A stretch of DNA of 64,000 nt from Metarhizium brunneum (Eukaryota > Ascomycota > Sordariomycetes > Hypocreales > Clavicipitaceae): NCBI RefSeq assembly GCF_013426205.1, contig NC_089428.1, positions 2,418,001 through 2,482,000 of the forward strand, given 5' to 3'. The position numbers and the translations under genes were made by a program. Below, piece by piece: positions 44,770 through 56,061 of the stretch. The notes under the pieces are model-generated. The model worked only from the letters and a program-made list of their open reading frames with translations, did no database searches and had not been told where the DNA came from. Position 1 is the first letter of the stretch; each line of letters starts with the position of its first letter.

Positions 44770-45089
44770 GTAGCTGGGCATCACAGCCTCGCATGGCATT
44801 GTAGGGTTCGAAAAAAGACAGATGAAATGGCCGGGGTCCATTTACCGAAGTATGGAGGGTTGAATCCGAAGGATTATGAAGGCTACTGAGTCTTTAATTG
44901 GGAGCATGGTGGGCATCATAGCAGTCGTGGAGACGAGAAATACCCTGATGAAGTTGCCGCTACGACGGTGGTGTCTGCACAGTGTTTCCGCCTGCTAGAT
45001 TAGGCAATCTCTCGCCGGATGTGTCAACCTGACAAACGAGTCGTGCCTTGTGAATACGGTCACAACGGCGTTGAAGGAGTTTCGTAGGT

Positions 45090-45313
45090 TAGTTAGGCGT
45101 GCTTTATTCTAACTCTGAACCACGCAATACTTGTTTATTATAGGACTGGGAAGCATGATGCTGACAGACTTTGAGAGGTCAGAGTTTCGTGATCGTCATC
45201 CTTTCATATCCAGGAACCCTAGCACCAAGCTCAGAAGAGGAAGCGTAGAATGTGGCATAAGCAAGCCAAGAATGGCCGAGCGAAGGAACCATAGTCAGCT
45301 ATGGACTGAATAG
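45090..45313 (+). pseudogene. Kinase-like gene fragment
   Basis: SEPRNTCLL (about 45114-45143) corresponds to the EPRNILY catalytic loop of the 27.5-kb kinase-like protein. One frame over, MLTDFERSEFRDRHPF corresponds to its VVDFERAEF block. Upstream homology is lost. A frameshift therefore separates the two motifs, and only the end of the kinase domain remains. Confidence 0.55.
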
Positions 45314-45853
45314 AGCGCCAGTTCGCGGTGGATATTCGCGGCACGCTGTTGTAACTCAAGAAATGCTCATTAATCTGACAGAATGACTGATAGATGACGC
45401 AGAGAAACAAAAAGTCTTAAGGGCCATCGTAAACAAGGAATAGATCTTTTCCATCTTGGCGTATTCTGCGTTTGGGTTTGGATAAGTATTCTTAATTGTG
45501 CATACACCAAAGAAATGGGCCTGTCGCCCGGTTAGATAGATATAGGGATACTCTGGAGACGCGGCAGGTAGAGCTGAGCTGTATTGGGTAGTATTTAATT
45601 CCAGCAGCAACTGAGAGCAGTTACAATAAATAAATGCTTATTAAAGTGCTATATTGCTAACTTTCGATACCCATCTTATCAAGGCTTCTCTAAAATTGTC
45701 CCTTGTGCTGTTTCGGGTCTATATTGCGTTATGGGTGAAGAAACCTGTCCATTAAATTTCGCGCTCTTTCCCAAGTTCCGTTAATTCTTCAAGCCACCAA
45801 CAGCAATCTTAAATTACTAAACATGTACCAAAAGACACGTGGCTCCATTCCGC
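45314..45853. other. Intergenic, AT-rich
   Basis: No gene supported. Confidence 0.35.
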
Positions 45854-46215
45854 TCAACGGGGATTCAAGATGTCATATATGTTGCTTTGACCAGCTTTAC
45901 TTTCCTTCCCCCAGGATTCCCACGCTTTCGTAAAAACCTCCTGTACAGGCACGGTGGTTATTGTGTTTGTCGAGTCATCCGTCACGAGATGTAGGGCAGT
46001 TTCAGCTGCGGCTGAGCGTCCATTTGTCTCTGAGATACGGACTGACTTATACCTAGTATTAGCTCTCAATTTCCCGTGGTGCCACTGCTGTAAATACTTT
46101 GCACCCAATCCCATATATTGACCTGCAATAACAAATCATGTCTTGTTATCCTGCCGGAGGCGTTCAATATATGCAAAATCTCCATCTGTGAGAGCGCGTC
46201 GATTGCAGCCTTGTT
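45854..46215 (-). pseudogene. Unrecognised gene, possibly nonsense-mutated
   Basis: A minus frame from about 46215 reads RRALTDGDFAYIERLRQDNK, meets TGA at about 46136, and continues in the same frame as FVIAGQYMGLGAKYLQQW, YKSVRISETNG, ALHLVTDDSTNTI and EVFTKAWESWGKES to a stop at 45854. If the TGA is a mutated CGA this was one exon. Alternatively a shorter gene starts at ATG 46111 (86 residues). It overlaps the proposed first exon of the plus-strand gene, so at most one of the two interpretations is right. Confidence 0.4.
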
Positions 46216-46760
46216 ATTCTAGGTCAGCAATCAATAATTTTAAGCAAAATCTTCAACCAGATCCGGAGAAGTTCGAAGGCTTTTGGAATCCCAGGATTTC
46301 CTTGGATTCCCTTACTTTCCCGGACCCTGCTCCATCTCAGATGGATGTTGACGACCGACCCCAGGTGGTCAACGACGGGGATTACACTCTTGTTAAGGTC
46401 GTCAAAATATTTCAAGACGGGGATGGGAACTACCGGACCCAGATTCGGCGCTCGGACAAATCTGAGCAGCATTTTCCGTGGGATTTCTGGCGAGAAGGGG
46501 AAATCAGGCTTAATCCAAACATGCCAGTACAGGGCTTTATCGCGGACAAAGCTCGTTGTTGGGCCTGGAATCTTGAGGTGTCCGCTTCTTCAGACTCTTC
46601 GAACTCTTCGGATTCTGAAAGTTCCGAGGATTCAGATAAGGGCAAAGGAAAGACCAAAGCAAGGACCAAAGCAAAGGGCAAGGACAAAAAATTAAGAGCC
46701 AAAGGGAGAGGCAAGGAAAAGACAAAGAAAATGCCCAAGGAGAAGGCCGGACGAAACTGA
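46138..46760 (+). CDS. Basic-tailed hypothetical protein, start uncertain
   Basis: The secure part is 46341-46760 from an internal ATG (139 residues). The frame is open and looks coding back to 46223 (DPEKFEGFWNPRISLDSLTF). A first exon 46138-46187 with donor GTGAGA and acceptor TCTAG at 46222 would fit in phase, but the intron would be only 35 nt, which is shorter than fungal introns usually are. The core has YTLVKVVKIFQDGDGNYRTQ, then HFPWDFWREGEIRL and ARCWAWNLEV. This could be a small beta-rich domain. The tail is a Ser/Asp/Glu run followed by a Lys-rich stretch of GKGK and KAKGK repeats, suggesting nucleic-acid or nuclear association. Confidence 0.5.
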
Positions 46761-46810
46761 ATTCGTGGTTCGGACATGTTTCGCTCTTTTGCAACATCTC
46801 TGTTGCTTGT

Positions 46811-48715
46811 TTACCTATGCTCAAACATCATTTCATCCTGATTGAACCAACAATATAAAACCCCGCTCATTTTGCAACACGTCCAAACTGTTCGTTCATG
46901 AACATGATTGTGATCCTCAAGGCATTCTACCTTGACACCAGCCATCTCTTTGGTGAAACAGAGACGCGCCGGCCATTTGTATTCTTTGAGTTCGTCAACT
47001 CCGAGTCTGCATTGTCCAAGAGATAGTTTCCCACCTTTTTTGTATTGTATTATAAGCCCTCTGCATAAGTCTGTTCCAGAAACACGGTAAACCTTGATTA
47101 GAGTGACATCTTCAAGAGGAGCCGACGAGATGCGTGGCTTTTCTAATGTCGGCTGGCTGGGAATGGACCATCTTGGGGCGCTTTTGTTTCGTAATTTTTT
47201 CTTTGTTTTCTTGGAAACAGCGCCGACGAAATCGATTGGAAGAGTGTCATTATTTCTGTATATAAGTATTTGGGGCCATCGGAGTGATACAAAATCTCGA
47301 GGCTCTTTTTCATAAGATCCGATGAGAACATCAACACCGGAGTGGAAACGAATCTGCTTGCTGTTAGATTTTGTAACAAAATTCACGCAAGCATGTCCTT
47401 ATCGTACCAATAAATGCTGTGGTTTAATAAAGTTTCCTGGCCGATTCGGCAGCTTGGTGAACCCCAGTTCTTCTACTTGACCTTGTATAGGCACATAAAT
47501 CCAAGCAACGACCTTTCGTCTTTCAAGTGGAAGACCCAAAAAGGTCCTGTAGGCGAACGGTTGGGCCGTTGTATGAACATGAACAGCATACGTGGAACCG
47601 AGGGAAACAAAAAAAGTCATCCCAGTACAGAGAGACAAATCTACCGTGCCTAGATGCCACGCCTGAAGGTCGTCGCTTTGGGTGGTAATGTCATGATCGA
47701 CAATGCTGCTAAACAGAGGTGGGGGGCAAGGAGTGTCCCAAATATGGATTGGGCCTGTCACTCCCTGCAATCTGGCCATACCAAACTATGAGCTATTAGT
47801 GATTTGCGTCTGACATTTTGCAGATGAACTAACTCGGAACTCCACAGACACCCCTTTGAACCGTTCTGCTACTTCAACAATGTAGCACATGTGGTTTGAC
47901 CGACGGCTGTCTTCCGCTTTTTCCAGCCTTTCAATGCGTGCTAGGCCACGAAGATCGATTGATAAACGAACAACGGTCTCACCGGAGGTGTCTCCAACCA
48001 GAGGGGCGTCGCCACGGACCCAAGCTTTGATGTCAACAAGAGGAATTATTGTCCCCCGGTGGTCGCTGTTCTCCTGGAGCGCCCACGTTTGACGACCAAG
48101 GTGCAAAACGCTGCAATACCATGAGTCATTGCACAAGTCCTGAATCATGAAGTAAATATCCCGGGGTAGCTTTTGTAGTTGCTTTTTTAAACCGCCGAAC
48201 TCCCCAACAACGGTGTTGATATCCCCAGGTACGGCCTCCAAACCGCCCAAGTCTTCAACAATGGTGTCGATATCAGAGACACGGATATTCCATTTGGGCT
48301 GAATGTTAAGATATGGGTAACCTTGCCAAAGATTCTTCCATGTTGCTGCCACCCACAGAAGGCAACACTTGTCCTGGATGCTGATTTTCGTCTTATGGCT
48401 GCAAAACCTCGACATTTGGCTAAGAAATAGGGCTATACAGCCCGCATGCATTGTGCTAGTCTCCTTTGACTGGCGACATCCTTTACAGTCAGGTATGCGA
48501 CATAGCCTCTCATCGCCACAACTTGCACAATAACGGGACTCCGGGAAACTGAACACTCCATATTTGACGAGCTTCACCGGCCAAGACTGGCACTCATTCG
48601 TCACTGAAATAAAAATTTATAATGTCAGCGAGGAATATTAGCCAGCTTTAAATTTTGTTACTTACAGGTGTAGAACCGATCTCCTGCACAAAATAGAAAG
48701 CCACATAAGCCACAA
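46811..48715 (-). CDS. Cys-rich multi-exon protein of a lineage-expanded family, 5' end unclear
   Basis: Readable exons are about 48715-48665, then after a GTAAGT/TTTCAG intron (48664-48604) 48603-47834, 47785-47408 and 47356-46811. The intron junctions keep frame, though the third acceptor (AAG at 47357) is unusual. The first exon has CCGLCGFLFCAGD and the second CASCGDERLCRIPDCKGCR, zinc-binding-type Cys patterns. HAGCIALFLSQM, then CLLWVAATWKNLWQGYP is the typical landmark of this fungal family. The rest has propeller- or sandwich-like beta strands (HIWDTPCPPP, QHLL, QIRFHSGVDVLIGSY). An in-frame TGA lies upstream of the first exon with no ATG between, so either an upstream exon was missed or the gene has lost its start. 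Confidence 0.55.
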
Positions 48716-50056
48716 CAGGAGTGTACGCGAAGGTGCGTGGTTGCAGGTCATCTCATGTCGGCCTTTGTTGTTTTCAAGCAAGTCCAGTTGTGACTAGTTT
48801 CTTGGAGAAATTACTGGGTTTTATAATGATCTCACAATGCTCTTTCCGCCTTTGTGGATTCCAATGTCTCGGAACTAAGATATCACGGATCGGATCGGGT
48901 GGGCCTTGCGACAACGAATCTAGGGTCATCATCCTCGTCTCAATTCGTACGATTGGGGCACACACAAGTAATGATTCGTATAGATACTGTGCCAATTAAA
49001 GCCAGCGCAAACTTATTCATCATGATGCTCTTTGTAGGGTAGTACACAGCAACATCGAGCCCACCTGTGAGCTGATGGAGGGGCCATCTGGAAAGCGCCA
49101 GGCGGGTGAGGTCGAAGACCGCGGGAATGGGCACACATTTTACATTTGGAAATTAATGCATCCACTCAATAGCGATTCAGGCTGTCCATTATCGCACCCA
49201 AGCCGCATTGTTCGTCATTTAAGAATCGCGAGAATGATCTCACCAGCACTATTGAAAGGTGACCAATGTCGGATTCGGCGGTCACTTGGTCCATCATATG
49301 GTCCGTTGCCCCTACCAAGCCGTCCCGAATACAAGGGGCCATGAACAATGGAGCCCGGTAATCCCAGATTCCCGGTGCTACAGACCCGTCCTTCAACCTA
49401 ACTTTGGACTAGTTTAGGGTATGGCATGGCTAAGTTACGTAGTTGGTCGAGAGCATGTTGTGTTGATGTTTCTGTCAAGCTTTCCTGGCAATCCCAAGGG
49501 CGGATAGATGTGATAGGGACGGGTTGTATGGAGAATAGACTGTGCGGTTCTATCGTAACTGGATTTGTTGAGTTAGATGGTAGTGTATACTAATGTGTAT
49601 AACTATGTCACTTACCAACGTTGTAGCCATTTGTGGTCTCTAGGTAAAAGTCGAGATTGGTTAACTTTAGATAGGCTGGCGAGTTTCTGGCTTCAGTCGT
49701 ATCTTCTTCTTTCTGTCTTAAAGCGTCGAGCCACTTCGAAATGTTTTGTCTTCGCACGCACAGTGGGTCTTCAGTGCTTGTAGAACAACGATGATTGAGG
49801 ATGTGACTCGCACGAGTCCTCCAATTCTCGAAACATACGTTCGCTGAAACTTAATGGCAACTTGATAATCCTACTCATGTGAGCTCCCGCTGCGATGTAC
49901 CTCCTCCCTATTCGCATTGAGTAACCTTAAAGTAATCCTCCGCGACCAGCCAATCAAAAAGGATTTTGTCAACACTGTATCGCGGCAACTCAGTTATGAA
50001 TATGTCTATTCGCGCTCTATTAACAAGCGGCTACTACATTTCTAATCGTTTAAAAG
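48716..50056. other. Intergenic, 1.3 kb, with a possible decayed small gene
   Basis: On the minus strand an ATG pair at 49023 opens a hydrophobic, signal-like start (NKFALALIGTVSIRIITCVC). The frame then continues with three TGA codons at positions where Arg (CGA) would make sense, ending in TGA near 48750. No other gene is supported up to 50056. Confidence 0.3.
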
Positions 50057-50771
50057 ATGATGCCCGCCACTCCTTCCCGACAAGAATTGTTCCCTCGCCA
50101 CAAAGTCCTATCGCTGGCGGATTATTTTTTTCGCCGACCGGAGCCCAATCTACCCCGCTCCAGAATCATGGCTACCCAGTACACTCAGCTCCTAATGGAG
50201 GATGGCGTGGATTTCTTCCCAGCAGACGTCTCAGAAAACGAGCGAACGTATCCTGAAACCATGGAGGAATACGACACTTTTGAGTTAGATGAACAAGACC
50301 TGGTGTTGGCCCAGGAGGCTGCGCGGCAACAATTCAACAAGACTGAAGTACGCCCCAACATGTATTCTTTTGATTGGTCAGACGCACATGGTGCATTGTG
50401 GGACAGAGTCAAACAGAAAATCGTAAGTGAAACAGCATGTATTTGACGCAAATATGTCGAACTAACCAGCAAAGATAACGAGGTTCGGCACACGAGGCGC
50501 TAGACTGGACAGAGTCAAAACGAAGGCGGTCTCGGTAGCTGGCGGCGGGGGAATCAGAGCTATGAATGGATCCATCACAATTGCTATTCCGACACAAGAA
50601 GCCGGGTTCGAGACAGAAATATTGATACAAGCCCTGCAACCACGATGGGTTCCGAGAAAACCCTGGCGGCACAATTTATGTTACGCACTTCTACAACCCG
50701 GGACGGTAATTGGAACACAGAAGGATGAAATCTCCATGTTGCTTGCGACGTTCGAGCTTGATGACAACTAG
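50057..50771 (+). CDS. Two-exon hypothetical protein
   Basis: Exons 50057-50422 and 50475-50771 (52-nt phase-0 intron, GTAAGT donor, ACTAAC branch) give 220 residues. The N-terminus has a basic, aromatic stretch (LSLADYFFRRPEPNLPRS), then an acidic helical region (TYPETMEEYDTFELDEQDLV). Exon 2 is glycine/basic, then beta-rich (GSITIAIPTQEAGFETEILI, CYALLQPGTVIGTQKDEI). It has no signal peptide or membrane segment and no known family. Both start ATGs at 50057 and 50060 are in frame. Confidence 0.6.
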
Positions 50772-50823
50772 CACCTCATATTTACTGTAGATGATTTGCA
50801 CTGTCATTAGGTATCTAGCTGAA

Positions 50824-52796
50824 CTAAGATGCTTGAAAGATTCCCACATCAAATGGGTTAATTCCTAATCCCTCAATATCAAGAAAATTGTCTGTGGCAT
50901 TTCTTTCCAATCTATCAATTTCATGAAAGATGTTCACATTAAATGGGTTAATTCCTAGCCCCTCAATATCAGGGAAATTGTCTGAGCCATTTCTTTCCAT
51001 TGTATGCGTCGCAGGCGTGTCATTGCCGATGTGTCTGAAAATGTCCAGAGGATCGATTTCTTGGGAACCTGTAACTGGGCTTATAGCAGATGGGCATCCA
51101 TTCGAAGACGACCTAGAACTGCGCCCAGAGCTACTTCCTGCCCGAGGTTCCCCAGAAACGGAAACCGGGCAGTTTACTCCATCGAGTCTTTGTTGTGTTT
51201 GGCGTCTTGCAATACTATTGCAACCAATGTGCTGATAAGTGTTGGGAGAAAAGAGTTTGCCATCGGCGAGGTTACCGAAATCTATCTTGCCATTATCAGG
51301 GGCACCATGCTGCAATGGACAACTATGTTCCAAACGAACGGCGTATGTATATAGCTCGGGCTCGGTAGAATATTGTAGTTTAACTACGGTCGGATTTTGG
51401 AGTGCAAGGTTGTCTGCACCAAGCTGTTTGCATAGAGTCTCGTAGCTATATTGTCCTGATTAGACCAGTATCAACTAGAGTTGCTGGAAGACTTACTCTT
51501 CATTCCATAGAGCAGCGATGACCGCAGGTGGGTGAAATATATAGGTGGAGCCAGAGAGAGCGGGTAGCTTCTCTCTTAAACTTTCGGCTATCTTATCCGC
51601 CGCATCGTGCCGTTCGTCATCACCCGCTCTCATTCTTGTAAGGTGATTATTACGGTCTGGGGAGGTGTCAGCAAGAGCAGAAACAGTCTTTCAGGCCTCC
51701 ATACCAGCAAACAAGTTGTATATGACTGCCCCACAACGACATCCTTTGCTACTGTCAGAAAGATTCCTAGCAATCCGATTGATAAGTACTGCTGATTTAG
51801 CAGCCCGGTCATCATTCTTTCCACCCTTGACCTTCCCCTTTATACGGAGAAGAAATCGCATATTATAAAAATAATGCTTGTTTGCCCACATAGCAGTAGC
51901 ATAGCTCCCTTGTAGATCCCTACCTAACTTGTACAATTTATTCGCGAATTCCTCTCGTTCTTTATTAGTTGTTAAAAGCGGGAAGCCAGTACTACTATCG
52001 ACATGGAAGTTTGAAACGTTGCCGGTTACCTTCTTTTGATGACTTGTCGCCTTCTTCAGGTCCTCAAGGGACCGTAGTAGCTTTGTTATGACCGTGGTAG
52101 GGTTAAAAGGACACTCGAAACCTGGCTTCATATTTGGGCGGGACTTCTTTGAAATGGTGCTAACCAAGGAATTGTCAGAACCTCTTTTCTTGTTCTGACT
52201 AGGCCTTGTGCTGTCCGTGTCGGTGAGGTCTGTTTCGGTGGTTGCATTGCTGCTCTGAGATGGACTCTGCGACAACCATCTGGAGGCTGTCTCCTCCCTC
52301 GTAGCCGGGGTAATTATGGTAGCAGTCTCTTGTAAATAGCGTCTGCCAACTTCGGGATGTTCCTCGCAATCGCCATTGGTTGGGGAATTTGAGACAGGCA
52401 CGGCCTTATTGCTAAAAAGTGTTAGGAGTTGATGGCAGTATATGAGTTTCTGGCTGACCTATCGTCTCCAAATGACCATTGAACGGGCCGAACGTAAACA
52501 TCGTAAATGATTTGACGTAGTCGTTTTAGTTCGTCTTCCGACGCATTCTCACAGCACTTCGTGTATCTTTGAACTGGCCAGAAGAAGACGTTCTTGTGAT
52601 GGTCGACTTTTATGGGTGAAACGAGGATCTCGCAAACACTGTAGTGGTCATTGTGGGATACCGTGAAGTAGTACAGCGTCTTTTTCTCTGAGACTGGTTC
52701 GAGCTGCTGTTGGCCACGTTTGGCCAACACAAGCCCTTTTTCCACTTGGTCTTCAGATATAAAGACAATGCAACTCCTCGCCCGTTCATCTTCCAT
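50824..52796 (-). CDS. Four-exon hypothetical protein with duplicated C-terminal motif
   Basis: Exons 52796-52459, 52411-51705, 51656-51497 and 51445-50824 have introns of 47, 48 and 51 nt (donors GTCAGC, GTATGG, GTAAGT; clear CTAAC or CTGAC branches). Together they give 608 residues with phases 2, 1 and 2. The N-terminal domain includes RARSCIVFISEDQVEKGLVL and HYSVCEILVSPI. The middle is Ser/Thr-rich and basic (SKKSRPNMKPGF), then helical (LLRSLEDLKKATSHQKK). Exon 3 has ADKIAESLREKLPAL. The last exon has a Ser-rich linker and ends in two copies of a 30-residue unit containing DNFxDIEGLGINPF. No known domain is recognised. Phase agreement at all three introns makes the structure reliable. 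Confidence 0.65.
50835..51003. repeat. 90-bp coding tandem duplication
   Basis: Two units starting at 50835 and 50925, about 85% identical by eye, encode the duplicated C-terminal motif of the minus-strand 608-residue protein. The 90-bp period keeps frame. Confidence 0.75.
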
Positions 52797-52934
52797 TGTT
52801 TGAAGTCTCCGCGTGCAGGCTTGTCAATGCAGAAGGTAAAAAGAATGAGGACGATGAAGGACAGTCGAGAATGGCACACCTGCTAGTTCTACCAGTTTAT
52901 TCTGCCGTGGCCCGATCAGCGGGCCGCAGGGTGG

Positions 52935-52965
52935 CTTACTCCCAGAATCAGTTCTGGGAGTAAGC
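52935..52965. repeat. Perfect short inverted repeat
   Basis: CTTACTCCCAGAA, a short loop, and TTCTGGGAGTAAG form a hairpin-capable palindrome immediately upstream of the 52796 gene. Function unknown. Confidence 0.55.
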
Positions 52966-54251
52966 CACAGACCCTCCCCGTCCAATGGCCGTTTGCTATG
53001 GGCAACGGCTGGCTGACATGCAGACAGGGCGTCGTGTGATACATTCATTCGCGGGTTAGGGACACACATGCCACACCCCACGGGAAAGCTTGTGTCCCAG
53101 GATGCGACTGAGGATGCGACTGGCTATGGCTCATTCCCGCAGCCGCCGGGTAGTTACGCGATTCCCCGAATCCACCCTCAACCGTGCCATATCACATTCT
53201 TCCACAAGGCATCATTTGGGAAAGGATGATCTCGTCCCCACAGTCCGATCGTCTTGACACAATCACAACAGAATATTACATTGTTTGAAATGAATTTGAC
53301 CTCATCTTCCGCGGTTGGCCACCAGATATGAACGGATACTGAGTTACGTCCTAACAATAGAACACCCTATATTCCGTTGACAAGTTGTATGACTAGAGCA
53401 ATGCTTCGCGCCCAGCAAAGCATAAATTGATAAAACTGCTGCTATCCGCGATAGTTTTAATTTCTGAAAAATCTGGTTTACAAAGCTGATCCACTATTTT
53501 TGCTGCCTTTGCACATTTGTTTACCTTCCTCAACGCCTTACAGCGACATGTCGGAAAGTGCTCCATCGCTTGATCATGCAACAGATCATTATGTTACTTC
53601 ACACTTAACTCTTACGTCGTTGGTTATTTTGAATTCTATTCTGATTACTACCGAGTCTCGTCCTATTTCGCGATGGCTTCTTGTGGCTTGCCTGTAGCAT
53701 CGTCACCACCACCTACACTACTCTACCAGAGGGTAAAGCTGGCCGTTGTCTTCCGCCTGGTCGGTCCATCGGTTTTGCTAGCTAGCTACTGTGACTAAAG
53801 TAGCAGCGAAGACGCATTATCAACTGACATATTGGGAATCGATAGCTCCAAAGGCAAAGGGGAAGTCTAACCGGCAGCGGAGCTGGTTGGAAGACGATTG
53901 TCCGATTGCTACTGGTGTTACAAATGGCAGGACTCTTCCTTCGAGTTCCAAAACAGTGGAGGAGAGACCGAACATGGTATAGCAAACAGTATATGGTAAC
54001 AAAATCTCTGTATACATTCACTGCCACCTTCAATTCACCAGCTCGTAGACTTTTAATTGCAGGCGTACACGGATGCCAGGCCGTATCCCAGAGATACCCA
54101 TCGCCAAAGTGAAACAATCCTCAACGAATTTTTCGCCTCGATGCATCAATTTGGGCACTCCACCAAATACTATTGTACAGAGCTGTATGTGAGACCATCA
54201 CGTATATTGTCGCGTAGGGGAGGTTGGCTTTTTCTCCCCATCTTACCTGGC

Positions 54252-54259
54252 TATAAAAT
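54252..54259 (+). promoter_or_regulatory. TATA-like box
   Basis: TATAAAAT, 121 bases upstream of ATG 54373. A T-rich tract lies between it and the start. Confidence 0.45.
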
Positions 54260-54372
54260 CTCTTTTACTTTTCGTCTGGGGCCTCTCCCGTTTCCTCCAA
54301 CCCTGACCTGCTGCCCATCAAAGTCTCCTTCATTCTTTTTTTTCTCCAAAGACCTCTCAAAGACCAATAAAA

Positions 54373-54729
54373 ATGCCGCCAATGCATAAGACAGAGCATA
54401 CTATTTGCCTTCATTGCTGCACTGTTTATGATACCGAGGCATGCCGATGCAACGAAGTCAGATGTACACAAAACGTCTTATTAAAATTCGTATTCGAACC
54501 GTGCTCTACTTGTGAAGATATTCTACACATTGATCAGGAAGGCTACTATGCGGACTCGGCCCGATTTAACTTTCAGCAAGAAGTTAGAAAAATTTTGAGA
54601 GATCTCCAGCCGTCACGGATTGATCTTCGCCATTGGACCTGGAACAATATTGCCGGAAAATACAACGATGACGCGTGGATAAATCATTTTATGAATTTTC
54701 TAATAGAGATTGCACGCAAAATGACCTAG
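54373..54729 (+). CDS. Cys-rich N-terminus small protein
   Basis: A single exon of 118 residues. The first 55 residues contain CLHCC, ACRCNEVRC and PCSTCED, with about nine Cys and one His, arranged like a small zinc-binding module. The rest is helical (FNFQQEVRKILRDLQPSRID, then WINHFMNFLIEIARKM). It has no signal peptide, so the Cys are more likely to bind metal than to form disulfides. It has its own TATA-like promoter. I do not recognise the family. Confidence 0.6.
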   Translation: MPPMHKTEHTICLHCCTVYDTEACRCNEVRCTQNVLLKFVFEPCSTCEDILHIDQEGYYADSARFNFQQEVRKILRDLQPSRIDLRHWTWNNIAGKYNDDAWINHFMNFLIEIARKMT

Positions 54730-55034
54730 AGGTGTCACAGCCGCAGACAAGTTCCTGCTGTTGTAGTCCACAACAATCACATTACGGCTCCTTTTTCATA
54801 CCGGCGCAAGGGCCCCTTGTCATCATCATCTCCTCCAGCTGATACACGCATTATTGAGACCTCTCCCAAGTCAGGAAGTTGACCGAGTCCGAAATGGTAT
54901 AACGAAAGGGGTGAGAAGGGGTTGAGCAGGGAAATATACGGGAATGGGCCTCATATCCGGCCCTAGCATCAGAGGACAACTGATTGTTGAAGACCTTTGA
55001 GTCAACTACTTAAAATGAGGCTGTCGCTGCAGGA
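54730..55034. other. Short intergenic spacer
   Basis: Nothing recognised. Confidence 0.35.
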
Positions 55035-56061
55035 ATGGCGGGGAGCTGGATACATTTTTATTCATACTTCTCTTCCACCTTTGATATCATGCAGTCACAC
55101 AAAACTCCAGCCTTGTCTTTAACACAGCAAATCGGGCTGACAATCTGTTCCATTTTACAGCTCTCGATTCTTAGCACAGCAGCAATATTAAGAAGCCTAT
55201 TATCTGGACGCTCATATAAATCTAGTTTCTGGTACTGGACAAATTTATGTACGTTGTATTTTTCCGTTATTGCTGGTTTAGTGGTGGGTGCTGTCTTGAT
55301 GGTGGCGACATGGTGTGAACTAGGGGAGCATTCGGTGGAATATTGGGCGGATTGCGAGTTATCAGTGATGCTGCTCTGGAGTATGCTATTAGAGGTGAGT
55401 ATACATTGACTAGGAAATGGGCAAAAGACTGAACCTAATCCAGAGTATCGTATTGGCTGGTCTGATAGTGACGGCTTTTGGGAGAACCAAAGCCCAAGGG
55501 GTCATGATGAAGGGATTTTTACTAGGTCTATCACTTACTGGGATCGGGTTGCTATCGGCAGACTTTCAATTTAGATCATCGTCACGACTTTTGCCGACGT
55601 CAGCTATAGCTGCTTTTCGAGGATCTATGATGCTGTCATGTTTCATTGTGCGCCTCGAAGGAGTTAGACGAGGTATAGAGGCAAAATCCCAGAACTGGAA
55701 GCTTTGGCTTTCTCTGGACATTCGAAGTTGCTTCGAGATCGCCACCTTTGGGATTTCTTTGATCTCATTTTACGATGTCTTAGCATCACGCATAAACTAT
55801 AAACTGGTGAGATGTTCTTCCATCATCAACCTGCATACGCTGACAGGGTAGGTTCAAAACGGAATGTTCACAGTCATCGGAATTGTGAACCTTATCACGG
55901 GATTTAGGAGATATCGCCAGTGCAGGAGTGAGGAGAGATACACCAACAGGCGGCAAATGGCTGGTGAAGATACGACGGATGGAGTTTTACTTTGGAATAG
56001 GCCAAAAACAAAAAATACGTCAAGTGATTCTGAGATCGAGCTGGTACCAAAAGATGTTTAG
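55035..56061 (+). CDS. Multi-pass membrane protein, unknown
   Basis: Exons 55035-55394, 55444-55806 and 55852-56061 (introns of 49 and 45 nt, both GTGAG donors, phase 0) give 310 residues. Hydrophobic segments are visible at about QQIGLTICSILQLSILSTAAI, LYFSVIAGLVVGAVLMVATW, LLWSMLLE joined to SIVLAGLIVTAF, MMKGFLLGLSLTGIGLL, AFRGSMMLSCFIV, CFEIATFGISLISFYDVL and MFTVIGIVNLITGF. That makes about seven helices. The C-terminal tail is basic then acidic with a run of Ser/Asp. The topology resembles fungal seven-helix proteins of the rhodopsin-like DUF type, but signature motifs are not evident. Confidence 0.65.

Larger units (their letters stand above)
52797..54372. other. Intergenic, 1.6 kb
   Basis: Includes a short inverted repeat near 52935-52965 (CTTACTCCCAGAA and TTCTGGGAGTAAG). 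Small frames at 53393-53581 (minus) and 53791-53982 (plus) are open but unsupported. The TATA box at 54252 belongs to the next gene. Confidence 0.4.
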
